Positions 1-8,994 of a stretch of DNA of 55,399 bases are shown one piece after another. Numbering within the stretch: position 1 is the first letter of the stretch; every line of letters starts with the position of its first letter. The notes under the pieces were generated by a model, which did no database searches, had not been told where the DNA came from, and worked only from the letters and a program-made list of their open reading frames with translations. A program made the position numbers and the translations under genes. The DNA is from Burkholderiales bacterium (GTDB lineage Bacteria > Pseudomonadota > Gammaproteobacteria > Burkholderiales > Burkholderiaceae_C): positions 1 through 55,399 of the forward strand of contig JACPYV010000083.1 of the NCBI GenBank assembly GCA_016195825.1, in the 5' to 3' direction.

Positions 1-776
1 GCCTGAGCAGCCTGGTCGCCTCGGTGCGCCAGGGGGCCGACAGCCTGTCCATCGCCAGCTCCGAGATCGCCAACGGCAACCAAAACCTGTCCTCGCGCAC
101 CGAGCACCAGGCCAGCGCGCTGCAGCAGACCGCGTCGTCCATGGAGCAGCTGGGCGCCACCGTGCGCCAGAACGCCGACAACGCAGTGCAGGCCAACCAG
201 CTCGCGCAGAACGCCAGCGCCATCGCCAAGCAGGGCGGCGAGGCGGTCGGCGAGGTTGTCGACACGATGCGCGGCATCAGCGAGTCCAGCAAGCGCATCG
301 CCGACATCACCAACGTCATCGACGGCATCGCCTTCCAGACCAACATCCTGGCGCTGAACGCGGCCGTGGAGGCGGCACGCGCCGGCGAGCAGGGCCGCGG
401 CTTCGCGGTGGTGGCCGGCGAAGTGCGCACGTTGGCCCAGCGCAGCGCCGAAGCCGCCCGCGAGATCAAGGCGCTGATCTCCGACAGCGTGACCCGCGTC
501 GAGACCGGTGCCGCGCAGGTGGGCCGCGCTGGCAGCACCATGCAGGAGGTCGTCGCCAGCATCGGCCGCGTGACGGCGATCGTTGGCGAGATCAGCACCG
601 CGAGCGCGGAACAGAGCGAGGGCGTGGGCCAGGTGGGCGGTGCTGTTACGAGCATGGACCACGCCACCCAGCAGAACGCCGCGCTGGTGGAGGAGATGGC
701 CGCTGCGGCGTCCAGCCTCAAGTCCCAAGCCATGGACCTGGTGCGCGCGGTGGGCGTGTTCAAGATGGCGCACTGA
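1..776 (+). CDS. Methyl-accepting chemotaxis protein, C-terminal part (5' end outside window)
   Basis: The open frame runs in from the window edge (first full codon at base 3), so only the cytoplasmic signalling part is present. About 258 residues form a long heptad-rich coiled coil. The highly conserved hairpin tip that contacts CheA and CheW is visible ([20 protein letters not shown] followed by [17 protein letters not shown]). The C-terminus ends VGVFKMAH and shows no NWETF-type CheR/CheB tether. The ligand-binding and membrane segments lie upstream and cannot be assessed. It should sit in the inner membrane and control CheA kinase activity. Family assignment is certain; the stimulus is unknown. 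Confidence 0.97.
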   Translation, partial: LSSLVASVRQGADSLSIASSEIANGNQNLSSRTEHQASALQQTASSMEQLGATVRQNADNAVQANQLAQNASAIAKQGGEAVGEVVDTMRGISESSKRIADITNVIDGIAFQTNILALNAAVEAARAGEQGRGFAVVAGEVRTLAQRSAEAAREIKALISDSVTRVETGAAQVGRAGSTMQEVVASIGRVTAIVGEISTASAEQSEGVGQVGGAVTSMDHATQQNAALVEEMAAAASSLKSQAMDLVRAVGVFKMAH

Positions 777-805
777 GGGGACGGGCGCGCAGGCACACTG
801 CCCCG

Positions 806-1024
806 ATGAACCCGGAAGACCTGCTCAAACTCGTCACGACCGAGATGCCCTTCGGCAAGCACAAGGGCACGCGCATCGCCGACCTGCCGGGCAACTACCT
901 CGGCTGGTTTGCCCGTGAAGGCTTTCCCAAGAGCGAGGTCGGCCGGCTGCTGGCACTGATGTACGAGATCGACCACAACGGGCTGGGCGATTTGCTGAAG
1001 CCGCTTCGCGGCCGCCGGCGCTGA
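806..1024 (+). CDS. DUF3820 family small protein
   Basis: This is a 72-residue protein with the DUF3820 core: MPFGKHKGTRIADLP, then a GWFAREGFP-type segment and a Leu-rich helix. The family is sometimes named putative quorum-sensing-regulated virulence factor, but its biochemical role is not established. The FGKHKG segment resembles a small nucleic-acid or nucleotide-binding fold; that is inference. It starts 29 bases after the chemoreceptor stop and may be read from the same transcript. It ends 7 bases before the convergent solute-binding protein gene. Length is normal for the family. Confidence 0.85.
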   Translation: MNPEDLLKLVTTEMPFGKHKGTRIADLPGNYLGWFAREGFPKSEVGRLLALMYEIDHNGLGDLLKPLRGRRR

Positions 1025-1031
1025 AGCGCGG

Positions 1032-1850
1032 TCAGGGCGGCGGCCCGGCCGGTGCGACGGTGGCGCCACCGATGCGGTGCTTCTGCAGAGCGGCCGCCAC
1101 CAGCCCCGAGGCCTTGGCCTCTTCCACGAAGCCGGCTAGGAAGCGGGCGCCCGCGGGCCGGCCCCTGGCCATGCCCATGGCCTGCTGAATCACCATGAAG
1201 CGGCCCGGCAGCAGGCGCAGGCCGGGGATGCGGCTGGCGTCTGCCTCCAGCTGCTGCTTCACGCCGGCGGCAACGTCCAGCTGTTCGGCCACGAAAAAGT
1301 CCACCACCGCGGGGGATGTAGGCGCCCGGGCAATGCTGGCCGCGCGCAGTTCACGCGTCAGGTAGAGGTCGTAGGCGCTGCGCGCGCCGACCGCGACGCG
1401 CACGCCGGGGCGGTCCACTTCGTCGTTCGAGCGCAGTGGGGACTCGTTGCGGACGAGGTAGGCGCCCTCGATCTGAACGTAGGCCGCCGAGTATTCGGTG
1501 GTCGCGGCGCGCGCGGGATCGATGGCAAAGAAGCCCACGTCCACGCGGCCGCTGGCCAGAGCGTCGACGGCATCCCCGGCGGATGTCACGACCAGGAGTT
1601 CGACGTCGACGCCCAGCCGCCTGGCCAGCGCGTTGGTCAGGTCCACCGACACGCCCGCGGCTTGGCCGGCGGAGTCGCGGTGGGCCAGGATGGGGTTGCC
1701 CAGGTTGATGACGGCGCGCAGCCGCCCGGTGGGGGCCAGGTCGGCAACGGCGTCGGCAGGAGGCGGTGTCATGGCGGCACAGGACAGCGAAGTGGCGATG
1801 CAGGCGGCGAGCATCGCATGCCGAATGTCGCGGAGGATCAGTGCAGGCAT
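1032..1850 (-). CDS. Periplasmic solute-binding protein (type 2, amino-acid ABC-like)
   Basis: The 272-residue protein has a hydrophobic N-terminal signal (DIRHAMLAACIATSLSCAA). A type 2 periplasmic binding fold follows: GRLRAVINLGNP, a GVSVDLTNALARRLG ligand-lobe helix and SGRVDVGFFAIDP. This matches the SBP_bac_3 family, which binds amino acids or small organic acids. I chose the ATG at 1850 because it directly precedes the signal sequence; the frame is open further upstream but that extension is low-complexity. No amino-acid-type permease or ATPase adjoins it, and the neighbouring ABC pair is of a different type and is divergent. It may be an orphan binding protein or a sensor. The ligand is unknown. 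Confidence 0.85.
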   Translation of the reverse strand: MPALILRDIRHAMLAACIATSLSCAAMTPPPADAVADLAPTGRLRAVINLGNPILAHRDSAGQAAGVSVDLTNALARRLGVDVELLVVTSAGDAVDALASGRVDVGFFAIDPARAATTEYSAAYVQIEGAYLVRNESPLRSNDEVDRPGVRVAVGARSAYDLYLTRELRAASIARAPTSPAVVDFFVAEQLDVAAGVKQQLEADASRIPGLRLLPGRFMVIQQAMGMARGRPAGARFLAGFVEEAKASGLVAAALQKHRIGGATVAPAGPPP

Positions 1851-2013
1851 GAGGGCGGCTCCTGGCAGGTGGCCGCTCATCTTCGTCTTTCGGCACCGGC
1901 CCAGGCGGCACTTTTGCCGGCCTGCCCCGCAGGCGCTGCCGTCCGTCGCAACCGCGTTTGAGGCCGTGCCCGCGTTCCCTAGGCTGCACCCATTCGCATC
2001 GAGAGGGCAGGCC

Positions 2014-2880
2014 ATGCTGCAGATTCAAGACGTCGTGAAGACCTTCGGAAAAACCAATGCCGTGGACGGCGTGTCGCTGGACCTGACACCGGGCGTCGTC
2101 GGCCTGATCGGCCACAACGGCGCGGGCAAGAGCACGCTGATGCAGATGCTGGCCACGCTCACCCGGCCCACCCGCGGCCGCATCCTGCTGGACGGCCAGG
2201 ATATCGTCGCCAGGCCCGAACTGATGCGCCAGCGCCTGGGCTATCTGCCGCAGGATTTTGGCGTCTACCCGCACCTGACAGCGCTGGAGTTTCTGCAGTA
2301 CTTCGCCGCGCTGAAGGGCGTCCGCGACCGGCAACGTCTGCATGAACTGCTGGAGCTGGTGAACCTGCACGAGCAGGCGCACCGCCCGGCGGCCGGCTTC
2401 TCGGGCGGTATGCGCCAGCGCTTAGGCATCGCGCAGGCGTTGCTGAACGATCCTGACGTGCTCATCGTCGACGAGCCCACCGCGGGCCTGGACCCCGAGG
2501 AGCGACTGCGCTTCCGGCACCTGCTGGGCGACCTGGGTCGCAAGCGCCTGGTCATCGTGTCCACCCACATCGTGTCGGACGTGGAGAACATGGCCTCGCA
2601 GCTGGCCATCCTGCGCCGGGGCCGCCTGGTGACCTTCGAGACGCCGGACGCGGTGTTGGCGCGCGCAGCCGGCAAGGTCTGGACGGCGCTGCTCGCACCC
2701 GCGGCCTACGAGGCCTTGCGCGGCCAGGTGCAGGTGCTGCAGGCCCAGCCGCAGGGCGCCCTTGTGCAGGTGCGCATGGCCCACCCGTCGCCACCGTGCC
2801 CCGGCGCGGAGCCTGCCAACGCCAGCCTGGAAGAGGCCCTGATGGCACAACGCTATGCGGACGCGCGGGAGGCCGCATGA
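2014..2880 (+). CDS. ABC transporter ATP-binding protein
   Basis: The 288-residue nucleotide-binding subunit carries Walker A GHNGAGKST (residues 33-41), a signature FSGGMRQRLGIAQAL and Walker B VLIVDEPTAGLDP followed by the STHIVSDVE H-loop. The C-terminal extension is like that of ABC-2 and drug-export ATPases. The ATG at 2014 follows a purine-rich stretch GAGAGGGCAG, and the first residues MLQIQDVVKTFG are where the fold begins. It overlaps the permease start by 4 bases (ATGA), so the two are translationally coupled and should form one transporter. The direction is probably export or membrane maintenance; the substrate is not shown. Confidence 0.95.
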   Translation: MLQIQDVVKTFGKTNAVDGVSLDLTPGVVGLIGHNGAGKSTLMQMLATLTRPTRGRILLDGQDIVARPELMRQRLGYLPQDFGVYPHLTALEFLQYFAALKGVRDRQRLHELLELVNLHEQAHRPAAGFSGGMRQRLGIAQALLNDPDVLIVDEPTAGLDPEERLRFRHLLGDLGRKRLVIVSTHIVSDVENMASQLAILRRGRLVTFETPDAVLARAAGKVWTALLAPAAYEALRGQVQVLQAQPQGALVQVRMAHPSPPCPGAEPANASLEEALMAQRYADAREAA

Positions 2881-4454
2881 ACATCGCCCTCTACCAGGCC
2901 CTGGCGCTGAACGAATGGCGGCTGCGCAGCCGGCGCATCAGCAGCCTCGTGGTGCTGTTGGCCGTGGTGGCCGTCAGCTGGCTGATGGTGCTGGACCCCA
3001 AGGGCGGGGCGGCCATGATGGTGGTGCACCGGCAGCGCGTTGCCTACGAAAGCCAGGCCCTCGCATTCGCGACCGGGTTGATGGCTTCGCTGCTGTTCGG
3101 CCTGGCGGGCTTTTACCTGGCACGCGGGCGTAGCCAGGAAGACCTGCGCTGCGGCACGGCCGCGGTGCTGTCGGCCACGCCGGTGGGCAATGCGCAGCTG
3201 CTGGGCGCGCGCTGGCTGGGCGCCTTCGGCTTCCTGATGTCGCTGGGCACGGCGCTGATGTTGACCATCTGGGTGCTGCAGCTGGTGCGCGGCGAAGGGC
3301 CGCTGCAGCCGCTGCCCTATCTGCAGATGCTGGCGCTCGGGCTGGCACCCGGGCTGATGCTGTGCGCCAGCCTGGCCGTGCTGGCCGATGCCTGGGCGCC
3401 ACTGATGGGCAAGCGCGGCGATGCGCTGTACTGGCTGTTCTGGATTGCGCAGCTCGCCTTCATGCCCGCCACGCTGGGGCAGGGCGTCACCCGCCTCAGC
3501 GGCTGGCAGGTGTTCGACATCAACGGCGCGTCGCCCCTGCTAGTGGCGCTGAGCCAGTTGCTGAGCGTGACCCATATCAGCGTCGGTGGCGGGCCGTTCG
3601 ACGCGACGCTGCCGCTGCTGCACATGCCCGAAGGCCTGTGGAGCAAGGAGCTGGTGGCACTGCGCGTGGGGTCCATGCTGCTGGCACTGCTGCCCCTAAT
3701 CCTCGCCGTGCTGCGCTTTCATCGCTATGCGCCGGAGCTGGTTAGGCTGCGCAACCCCGCCAGTCGCTGGCGCGTCGTGGCGCTGCTGCAGTGGCTACTG
3801 CAGCCGGCGATGCGGCCGTTGAATGCCGCGCTGCGCCTGTTGCTGCGCATGAGTGCCCGGCTCCCCGGCCTGCCTGGGCGCTGGCTGGCGGACGTGAGCC
3901 TGGTGCTGCTGAGCCAGCCGCTGCTTGCGCTGGTGATGCTGGGCTGCGCGGTGGCGTCCGCCGCGGTGCCGGCCGAGAACCTGACCCTGCTGCTGGCCGT
4001 GCTGCTGGGCTGTTGGGGCGTGGCCGTGGCCGACGTCAGTTCACGCGATCTGCAGAGCGGCACGCTGGCGCTGGCCAGCGCCGCACCGGGCGGTGCCTGG
4101 GAGCGCGTCTGGCGCCAGGGGCTGGCCGCGTTCGGCCTTGGCCTGCTGCTGAGTCTGCCGGGCCTGTTGCGCTGGGGGATGGGCGAGCCGGCGAGGGCCT
4201 TGGCCTGCGTGTCCGGCCTGTTTTTTCTCAGCGCGGCCGCCACGGCCCTAGGGCGGCTGACGCAGGGTTCGCGCAGCTTCCTGGCCTTGTTCCTGTTCGC
4301 GCTCTACCTGGGCGTGCAGAAGACGGGGGTGGCCGGGCTGGACCTACTGGGCCTGAGCGGTGACGCCCATGCTGGCAGCGCGCTGGGCTATGGGCTGGCG
4401 GGTGGGCTGATGTTTGGGGCGCTGCTGGCACTGCCCCGGCTACGTCGGACCTGA
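2877..4454 (+). CDS. ABC transporter permease (ABC-2 type)
   Basis: The 525-residue integral membrane protein has roughly 10-12 hydrophobic segments in two halves, around residues 20-300 and 330-525. It starts at the ATG overlapping the ATPase stop, and the N-terminus MNIALYQALALNEWRLRSRR is a cytoplasmic amphipathic lead-in. The middle has a long loop after residue 180 and a basic linker near residue 310. It resembles the large permeases paired with single ATPases in ABC-2 systems. Together with the gene before it, it would make a transporter of the inner membrane. No periplasmic partner is encoded in the same operon. Substrate not recognised. Confidence 0.85.
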   Translation: MNIALYQALALNEWRLRSRRISSLVVLLAVVAVSWLMVLDPKGGAAMMVVHRQRVAYESQALAFATGLMASLLFGLAGFYLARGRSQEDLRCGTAAVLSATPVGNAQLLGARWLGAFGFLMSLGTALMLTIWVLQLVRGEGPLQPLPYLQMLALGLAPGLMLCASLAVLADAWAPLMGKRGDALYWLFWIAQLAFMPATLGQGVTRLSGWQVFDINGASPLLVALSQLLSVTHISVGGGPFDATLPLLHMPEGLWSKELVALRVGSMLLALLPLILAVLRFHRYAPELVRLRNPASRWRVVALLQWLLQPAMRPLNAALRLLLRMSARLPGLPGRWLADVSLVLLSQPLLALVMLGCAVASAAVPAENLTLLLAVLLGCWGVAVADVSSRDLQSGTLALASAAPGGAWERVWRQGLAAFGLGLLLSLPGLLRWGMGEPARALACVSGLFFLSAAATALGRLTQGSRSFLALFLFALYLGVQKTGVAGLDLLGLSGDAHAGSALGYGLAGGLMFGALLALPRLRRT

Positions 4455-4509
4455 TGGGAAGACCCCGGCCCTCACCGGCGCCGCGCTGCGGGCGCAAGAT
4501 GGGCCTCTT

Positions 4510-5052
4510 ATGAGCACTCGTGCGACCTTCTGCCTACAGGACCGGGCGCTGAGCCTGTGCCGCGCCGTGCTCATGCTGGGTGCCTGCTCGGCCGCGCTGC
4601 CCGAGGAGCTGCCCAGGACGCCAGCCTGCCGCACCGCGCTGCAGGCGCTGGACCAGGCGGAAGAGGCCATGGCCACCAGCGGCGCAGCCTCGTCGGTCAC
4701 CGCGCCCGACCGCGACCGCCAGCGGTCTGTGGCTGTGCGCCTTCAGCCCTTGCGCGTGCGGGTGGCCAACGCCTGCCTCGGTGGGTTGACCACTTCGTCG
4801 CCGCCGTCGCAGCACACTTGGGTCGTGCCGACGCCGGCCCGTCCGACCGCGGCAGCGCCCCGCACGCCGCTGCCGGGCACCCCGCCGGTGACCGTGCCAC
4901 TGCCGCGCTTCGACCCACCCATCACCGTCAGCAACTGCAACGCAGCAACCTGCCTGGGCAGCGACGGCTCGACGCTCACCCGCGTCGGCCCCAACGTGAT
5001 CGGGCCGCGCGGCGTCTGCACGGTGCAAGGTATGTTCCTGCACTGCCCCTGA
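4510..5052 (+). CDS. Putative lipoprotein, unknown function
   Basis: The 180-residue protein has a hydrophobic lead ending in LMLGAC, a plausible lipobox with Cys near residue 26. A helical segment rich in Ala follows, then a long Pro/Thr-rich stretch (about residues 95-145). The Cys-containing tail has NCNAATCLGSDGSTLTRV and GVCTVQGMFLHCP, so four late Cys could form disulfides in the periplasm. I chose the ATG at 4510 because the signal-like region begins there; an ATG at 4573 is also possible. It lies between the ABC operon and the GH13 gene on the same strand. I do not recognise the family. Confidence 0.6.
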   Translation: MSTRATFCLQDRALSLCRAVLMLGACSAALPEELPRTPACRTALQALDQAEEAMATSGAASSVTAPDRDRQRSVAVRLQPLRVRVANACLGGLTTSSPPSQHTWVVPTPARPTAAAPRTPLPGTPPVTVPLPRFDPPITVSNCNAATCLGSDGSTLTRVGPNVIGPRGVCTVQGMFLHCP

Positions 5053-5126
5053 GTCCCGTGGCTGGTGCCGCTGCCCAAGCGCAGCCGTTTGAACTACGCT
5101 GGCTGCCCCAACACCCGGACATCGCG

Positions 5127-6743
5127 ATGCCAAAGTTCTCGGCAATGGCTGACGGCAAGATTGCCGCGGCAGGGGAGTCATCCACCAGGATGCTGGTCGC
5201 GTGGCTGGCGGTGGCGCTGGCTGCGCCAGTGCTGGCGGCTCCCGCCGCGGGCGTCTATGAACGGCGCGAGGCCGACTGGCGCAACGGCGCCATCGTCTAT
5301 CAGGTGCTGGTGGACCGCTTCGTGCCGTCTTCCAACCTGGACGTCAAGCGCCACCTCTACCCCGCGCCCAAGGTGCTGCGCGACTGGGCGGAGCCCGCTA
5401 GGCCCGGCGTCTATCTGGAGGCCGCCAAGCTCAACACGCAGGAGCTGGACTTCTGGGGTGGCGACCTGCAAAGCCTGACCACGCGGCTGGGCTACATCCA
5501 GCAGCTGGGCGCGGACGTGCTCTACCTGAACCCTATCCACCTGGCCTACACCAACCACAAGTACGACGCCCTCGACTTCAACGCGATCTCGCCCGAGTAC
5601 GGCACCCGTGCGGAATTCAAGGTGCTGGCCGCCGACGTGCACCGCCGTGGCATGAAGCTGGTGTTGGATGGCGTGTTCAACCACATGGGCCGCAACGCGC
5701 CCAGGTTCCAGGACGCGTTCAACAACCCCAAGAGCCCCTGGCGCGACTGGTTCGTCATCGGCCCGCAGTACGAGGGCGGCGCCCGGGTCTGGACGGGCTA
5801 CCAGAACCTGCCCGAACTCAACATCGAGAACCCGGCCGTGCGCGCCCACCTCTACGCCGCGCCCGACTCGGTGGTGCGCGGCTACCTGCGCGACGGCGCC
5901 GATGGCTGGCGGTTGGACACCGCCTTCGAGCTGGGCCCGCAGTACCTGCGCGAGCTGACCGACGCGGCCCATCGGCAGAAGCCCGGCTCACTGGTCGTGG
6001 GCGAGATCGTCAACTACCCCGGCGAGTGGCTGAAGTCCATCGACGCGGTCATGGGCTTCAGCCTGCGGCAGATCGTGCTGGGTGTGGCGCAGGGTGAATT
6101 GCCCGCCGCCCGCGCCGCGCGGCTGACCGAGCAACTGGTGAGCGACGCCGGCATCGAGCCCACGCTGAAGTCGTGGATGGTCATCGACAACCACGACATC
6201 CCGCGCATCGCCAGCCAGCTACCCGACGTCGCGCAGCGCCGCTGGGTGCAGACGCTGCAGTTCACGCTGCCCGGTGCGCCCAACCTCTATTACGGCGCCG
6301 AGCTCGGCATGATCGGCGGTGGCGACCCCGAGAACCGCGGCCCCATGCGCTGGGAATTGCTGAACGACGCCAACCCCGACCTGGTCTGGACGCGCCAGCT
6401 CATCGCGCTGCGCAAGGCCCACCGCGCGCTGCGTGTGGGCGACTTCCGCCGCATCGACGCTGACCAGCTCTTCGCCTTCGAACGCCACACCGACCGCGCG
6501 CTGGAGAGTGTGCTGGTGCTGGCCAACCCGTCGGACCGCGACGTGACCGAGCGGCTGATGGTCGCCAATGCCCACCTGATGGACGACACGCCGCTGGTGG
6601 ATGCCTTCCAGCCGATGGCTAAGCCGGTGGCCGGGCTGGGTTCGGGCTTCGTGACGGTTACGGTGCCCGCCAAGACCGTGCTGGTGCTGACGCCGCAGCA
6701 GCGCACGATGGGTGGCTACAGCCGGTACAAGCGGGTGAAGTGA
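5127..6743 (+). CDS. Exported GH13 alpha-amylase family glycosidase
   Basis: The 538-residue enzyme has the four GH13 signatures on a TIM barrel: DGVFNHMG (D181 on), GWRLDTAFELG with the expected nucleophile D264, VVGEIVN with acid/base E293, and IDNHD with stabiliser D357. The N-terminus has a secretion signal (MLVAWLAVALAAPVLA, then AP), so it acts outside the cytoplasm. The start may be the ATG at 5127 or the one at 5190 directly before the signal; the first gives charged residues ahead of it. It resembles neopullulanase, cyclomaltodextrinase and alpha-glucosidase types more than classical amylase, and no separate starch-binding module is visible. Exact substrate is uncertain. Confidence 0.9.
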   Translation: MPKFSAMADGKIAAAGESSTRMLVAWLAVALAAPVLAAPAAGVYERREADWRNGAIVYQVLVDRFVPSSNLDVKRHLYPAPKVLRDWAEPARPGVYLEAAKLNTQELDFWGGDLQSLTTRLGYIQQLGADVLYLNPIHLAYTNHKYDALDFNAISPEYGTRAEFKVLAADVHRRGMKLVLDGVFNHMGRNAPRFQDAFNNPKSPWRDWFVIGPQYEGGARVWTGYQNLPELNIENPAVRAHLYAAPDSVVRGYLRDGADGWRLDTAFELGPQYLRELTDAAHRQKPGSLVVGEIVNYPGEWLKSIDAVMGFSLRQIVLGVAQGELPAARAARLTEQLVSDAGIEPTLKSWMVIDNHDIPRIASQLPDVAQRRWVQTLQFTLPGAPNLYYGAELGMIGGGDPENRGPMRWELLNDANPDLVWTRQLIALRKAHRALRVGDFRRIDADQLFAFERHTDRALESVLVLANPSDRDVTERLMVANAHLMDDTPLVDAFQPMAKPVAGLGSGFVTVTVPAKTVLVLTPQQRTMGGYSRYKRVK

Positions 6744-7116
6744 GGGCACGTCGGCGCCGCGTCGTCTGCCAGTGCCCATGTCACGAACACCGCGCCTGCT
6801 TCGTCATGCCGGGCTTGAACCCATCCGACCCTCGCCCCGCAGTTCCGACGGCGACCCTGCGCGCCGGCTGCGGCGCTGGTCTATCGCATCCTTGGCTCGC
6901 GCGCCGGGGCCGAGGACATCCGCGCGCCGCAGCATAGGCTCCGAGGACAGCATGTTCGCGTTGGACAAGGCGCCGTTGAGCTGAACTGGAAGACTCCTGA
7001 GAGGGGCAGCCCCACTGATCAGAGTTACATCAAGCCGCGCTCTTGCACACGCTGACGACACAGCCACAGCTTTCCAGCCCTTCATTGGCAGGCTGATTTC
7101 CCTGCGAAATCCGGCC
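6744..7116. other. Stretch without a recognisable gene
   Basis: About 370 bases lie between the GH13 stop and the terminator of the tRNA gene. Short open frames exist on both strands (for example about 70 codons from 6772 on the plus strand and a longer Arg/Ser-rich one on the minus strand). None has a ribosome site or a composition that looks like a real protein. I saw no copy of the tRNA 3' end in it. It could be a decayed gene or plain spacer. Confidence 0.5.
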
Positions 7117-7151
7117 AAAAAAGAGGTTGCGACCTTGCGGCGGCAACCCCT
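7117..7151 (-). terminator. Intrinsic terminator of tRNA-Ala
   Basis: Read on the minus strand, AGGGGTTGC (7151-7143) pairs with GCAACCTCT (7130-7122) across a 12-base loop, with one G-T pair. The stem is followed directly by a run of T (7121-7117, continuing from the stem). It begins 10 bases past the CCA end of the tRNA, which is the usual place for a monocistronic tRNA terminator. Confidence 0.85.
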
Positions 7152-7160
7152 GCGCATGAA

Positions 7161-7236
<76 letters not shown>

Positions 7237-7248
7237 ACACGAGCCAAA

Positions 7249-7254
7249 AGTATA
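7249..7254 (-). promoter_or_regulatory. Probable -10 box of the tRNA-Ala gene
   Basis: On the minus strand the hexamer TATACT lies 12 bases ahead of the mature tRNA 5' end, an apt distance for a sigma-70 -10 box with a short leader. I see no good TTGACA match at the expected -35 place, so the promoter is only partly supported. Confidence 0.55.
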
Positions 7255-7308
7255 GCCCTGGGTGCGCGCTGCCGGCGTCGCCCCTGGCCGACGTCGTGCC
7301 CAGCTTGC

Positions 7309-7932
7309 CTAGGCCGCCATATAGCGCCCAGGCCTGTGGTTGACGGCGAGGGCGGCGTTGATGGCTGCCATGCCGAGCAGCGAGAGCCCGATGCGTTCCG
7401 GCGGTACCCAGGGCAGGCCTGCCAGCAGGATGGCGGCGTCCAGGCCAGCCTGCACGTAGCCGGCGCGCCAGCCGCGCGTTTCCTGCAGCCACAGCACCAG
7501 CACGTTCAGCCCGCCAAGCGAGGCGCGGTGGCGGAACAGGATCAGCATGCCCGCGCCTATCAGCAGGCCGCCGCCAATGGCCGCGAAGAAGGGGTTGATT
7601 TTGCTGATGTGCAGCCAGTGCGGCAGCGCCTCGGCCAGCGCCGCCATCAGCGCGACCGCCAGCGCAGTCTTCACGGTGAAGGCCGCGCCCATGCGGCGCC
7701 AGGCCAGGCCGTAGAAGGGCAGGTTGACGGCAAAGAACAGCACGCCGAAGGGCCAGTCGCTGGCGTAGTGGAGGACGAAGGCGATGCCGACGGTCCCGCC
7801 GGTGAGCAGGCCCACCTGCCTGAACAGCGCCACGCCGAGGGCGGCGAACAGCGTGCCGGTCAGCAGGGCCTGGGCGTCTTCGAGGCGGCTGTGCCGCTGG
7901 CTGCGGTCGACGCGGGCAGCGGCGTCCTTCAT
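7309..7932 (-). CDS. YitT family membrane protein
   Basis: The 207-residue protein has about five membrane segments. Typical YitT/DUF161 features are GLLTGGTVGIAFVLHYASDWPFG near the N-terminus, NLPFYGLAWRRMG, a GGGLLIGAGMLILFRHRASLGGLNVL segment in shorter form of the family motif, and a polar C-terminus. The family's role is unknown; some members are linked to transport. The ATG at 7932 overlaps the DUF2788 stop by 4 bases, so the two are coupled. This start is supported by that overlap and by the N-terminal similarity beginning soon after. It is the last gene of a minus-strand run that starts with DUF2189. Confidence 0.85.
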   Translation of the reverse strand: MKDAAARVDRSQRHSRLEDAQALLTGTLFAALGVALFRQVGLLTGGTVGIAFVLHYASDWPFGVLFFAVNLPFYGLAWRRMGAAFTVKTALAVALMAALAEALPHWLHISKINPFFAAIGGGLLIGAGMLILFRHRASLGGLNVLVLWLQETRGWRAGYVQAGLDAAILLAGLPWVPPERIGLSLLGMAAINAALAVNHRPGRYMAA

Positions 7933-8147
7933 CCGATGCTGCCGGCCAGAAAGAACTTGATGACGCCCTTGGCCGCAAAACCCACCAGGCCGAAGCCCAG
8001 GCCCAGCAACAGCACGAAGGTGCCGAAGCGCCCCGCCTTCGACTCCCGCGCGAGCTGCAGGATGATGAACACCATGTAGATCATGAAGGCGCCGACGCCG
8101 AAGGTCAGGCCGAACTGGGCGATCTCGGCTTCCGTATAGCCCCACAT
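7929..8147 (-). CDS. DUF2788 small membrane protein
   Basis: The 72-residue protein has two hydrophobic helices (about residues 11-31 and 42-66) joined by the basic turn ARESKAGRFG. The N-terminus EAEIAQFGLTFGVGAFMIYM is characteristic of DUF2788, a family common in beta- and gammaproteobacteria with no known function. It is 4 bases downstream of DUF2189 and overlaps YitT by 4 bases, so all three are probably on one mRNA. Length is typical. Confidence 0.85.
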   Translation of the reverse strand: MWGYTEAEIAQFGLTFGVGAFMIYMVFIILQLARESKAGRFGTFVLLLGLGFGLVGFAAKGVIKFFLAGSIG

Positions 8148-8151
8148 CGTG

Positions 8152-8946
8152 CTATCCCTTGCGCCGCGCGACGAGGTCGCGGTAGGCGTGCCAACTGGCG
8201 TGTCCCAGCCAGGGCAGGATCACGACGAGGCCGAGCAGGGCTGTGGCCATGCCGACGAGGGTCAGCAGCAACAGCAGCCCGGCCCATAGGGCGATGGGAG
8301 CCGGGTGTTCCTGCACGACGCGCCAACTGGTCAGCACGGCACCGAAGACGCCGAGCCGGGTCTGGGGCTGGTCCAGCAGCGCCGGGATGGCGACGACGCT
8401 GGATGCGAACACCGGCGCGGCCAGCACGGCGCCCAGCGCCAGCCACAGCTCGAACAGATGCGAGCCCTCGTTCAGCACAACGTTCACGAGGAAATCGTGC
8501 GGGTTGCGGATGGGCGTGGGCGCGAAGCCGGCGACCAGACTGGCGGAGCACATCACCCAGCCGGTGCCGGCGAACGCCAGCAGGATGCCGAAGACGATCA
8601 ACCGCCCGTCGCGCGGCCGCCAGGCATCCCGCAGCGTCTGCCAGCCGGGCCGGCGGCCTTGGTCGAGCTCGCGGCTGGTGGCGTAGAAGCCCGTAGCCAG
8701 CACCGGTGCGATGAGCAGGAAGCCGCTGAAGGCTCCCGACAGCAGCCAGAAGCGGTCCCGTGCGAACAGCCAGAGCAGGGCGCCAATCGCGGCGAGCAGG
8801 GCGCCCTGGGCGAGCGAGATCAGCGGTGTCTGCCAGAGGTCGTGCCAGCCGCGCGCGAGCCAGCCCAGCGGCCGCAGCAGCGGCACCGGGCGTACACCAA
8901 AGGCCTGCGACTCGCGCAGCGCCTGCTCACTGAAACGGTGGGGCAT
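8152..8946 (-). CDS. DUF2189 domain integral membrane protein
   Basis: The 264-residue protein has six or so membrane spans. The N-terminal VRPVPLLRPLGWLARGWHDL segment is typical for DUF2189: cytoplasmic, with Pro and Trp before span 1. The spans are followed by LLIAPVLATGFYATSREL, another family hallmark. The C-terminus ends in a basic cytoplasmic tail (DLVARRKG). Function is unknown; members are often near cytochrome or membrane-protein genes. It is probably the promoter-proximal gene of the DUF2189, DUF2788, YitT run, with 48 bases separating it from mnmH upstream. Confidence 0.85.
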   Translation of the reverse strand: MPHRFSEQALRESQAFGVRPVPLLRPLGWLARGWHDLWQTPLISLAQGALLAAIGALLWLFARDRFWLLSGAFSGFLLIAPVLATGFYATSRELDQGRRPGWQTLRDAWRPRDGRLIVFGILLAFAGTGWVMCSASLVAGFAPTPIRNPHDFLVNVVLNEGSHLFELWLALGAVLAAPVFASSVVAIPALLDQPQTRLGVFGAVLTSWRVVQEHPAPIALWAGLLLLLTLVGMATALLGLVVILPWLGHASWHAYRDLVARRKG

Positions 8947-8994
8947 GACGGTCGTCAGTGTCGCAGCCGCCTGTGGGCCGCGGCTTGACGCCGC

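Noticed and set aside
1032..4454. Solute-binding protein and ABC pair as one importer
   Set aside because: The binding protein is of the amino-acid type and on the opposite strand, while the pair has the ABC-2 ATPase/large permease form.
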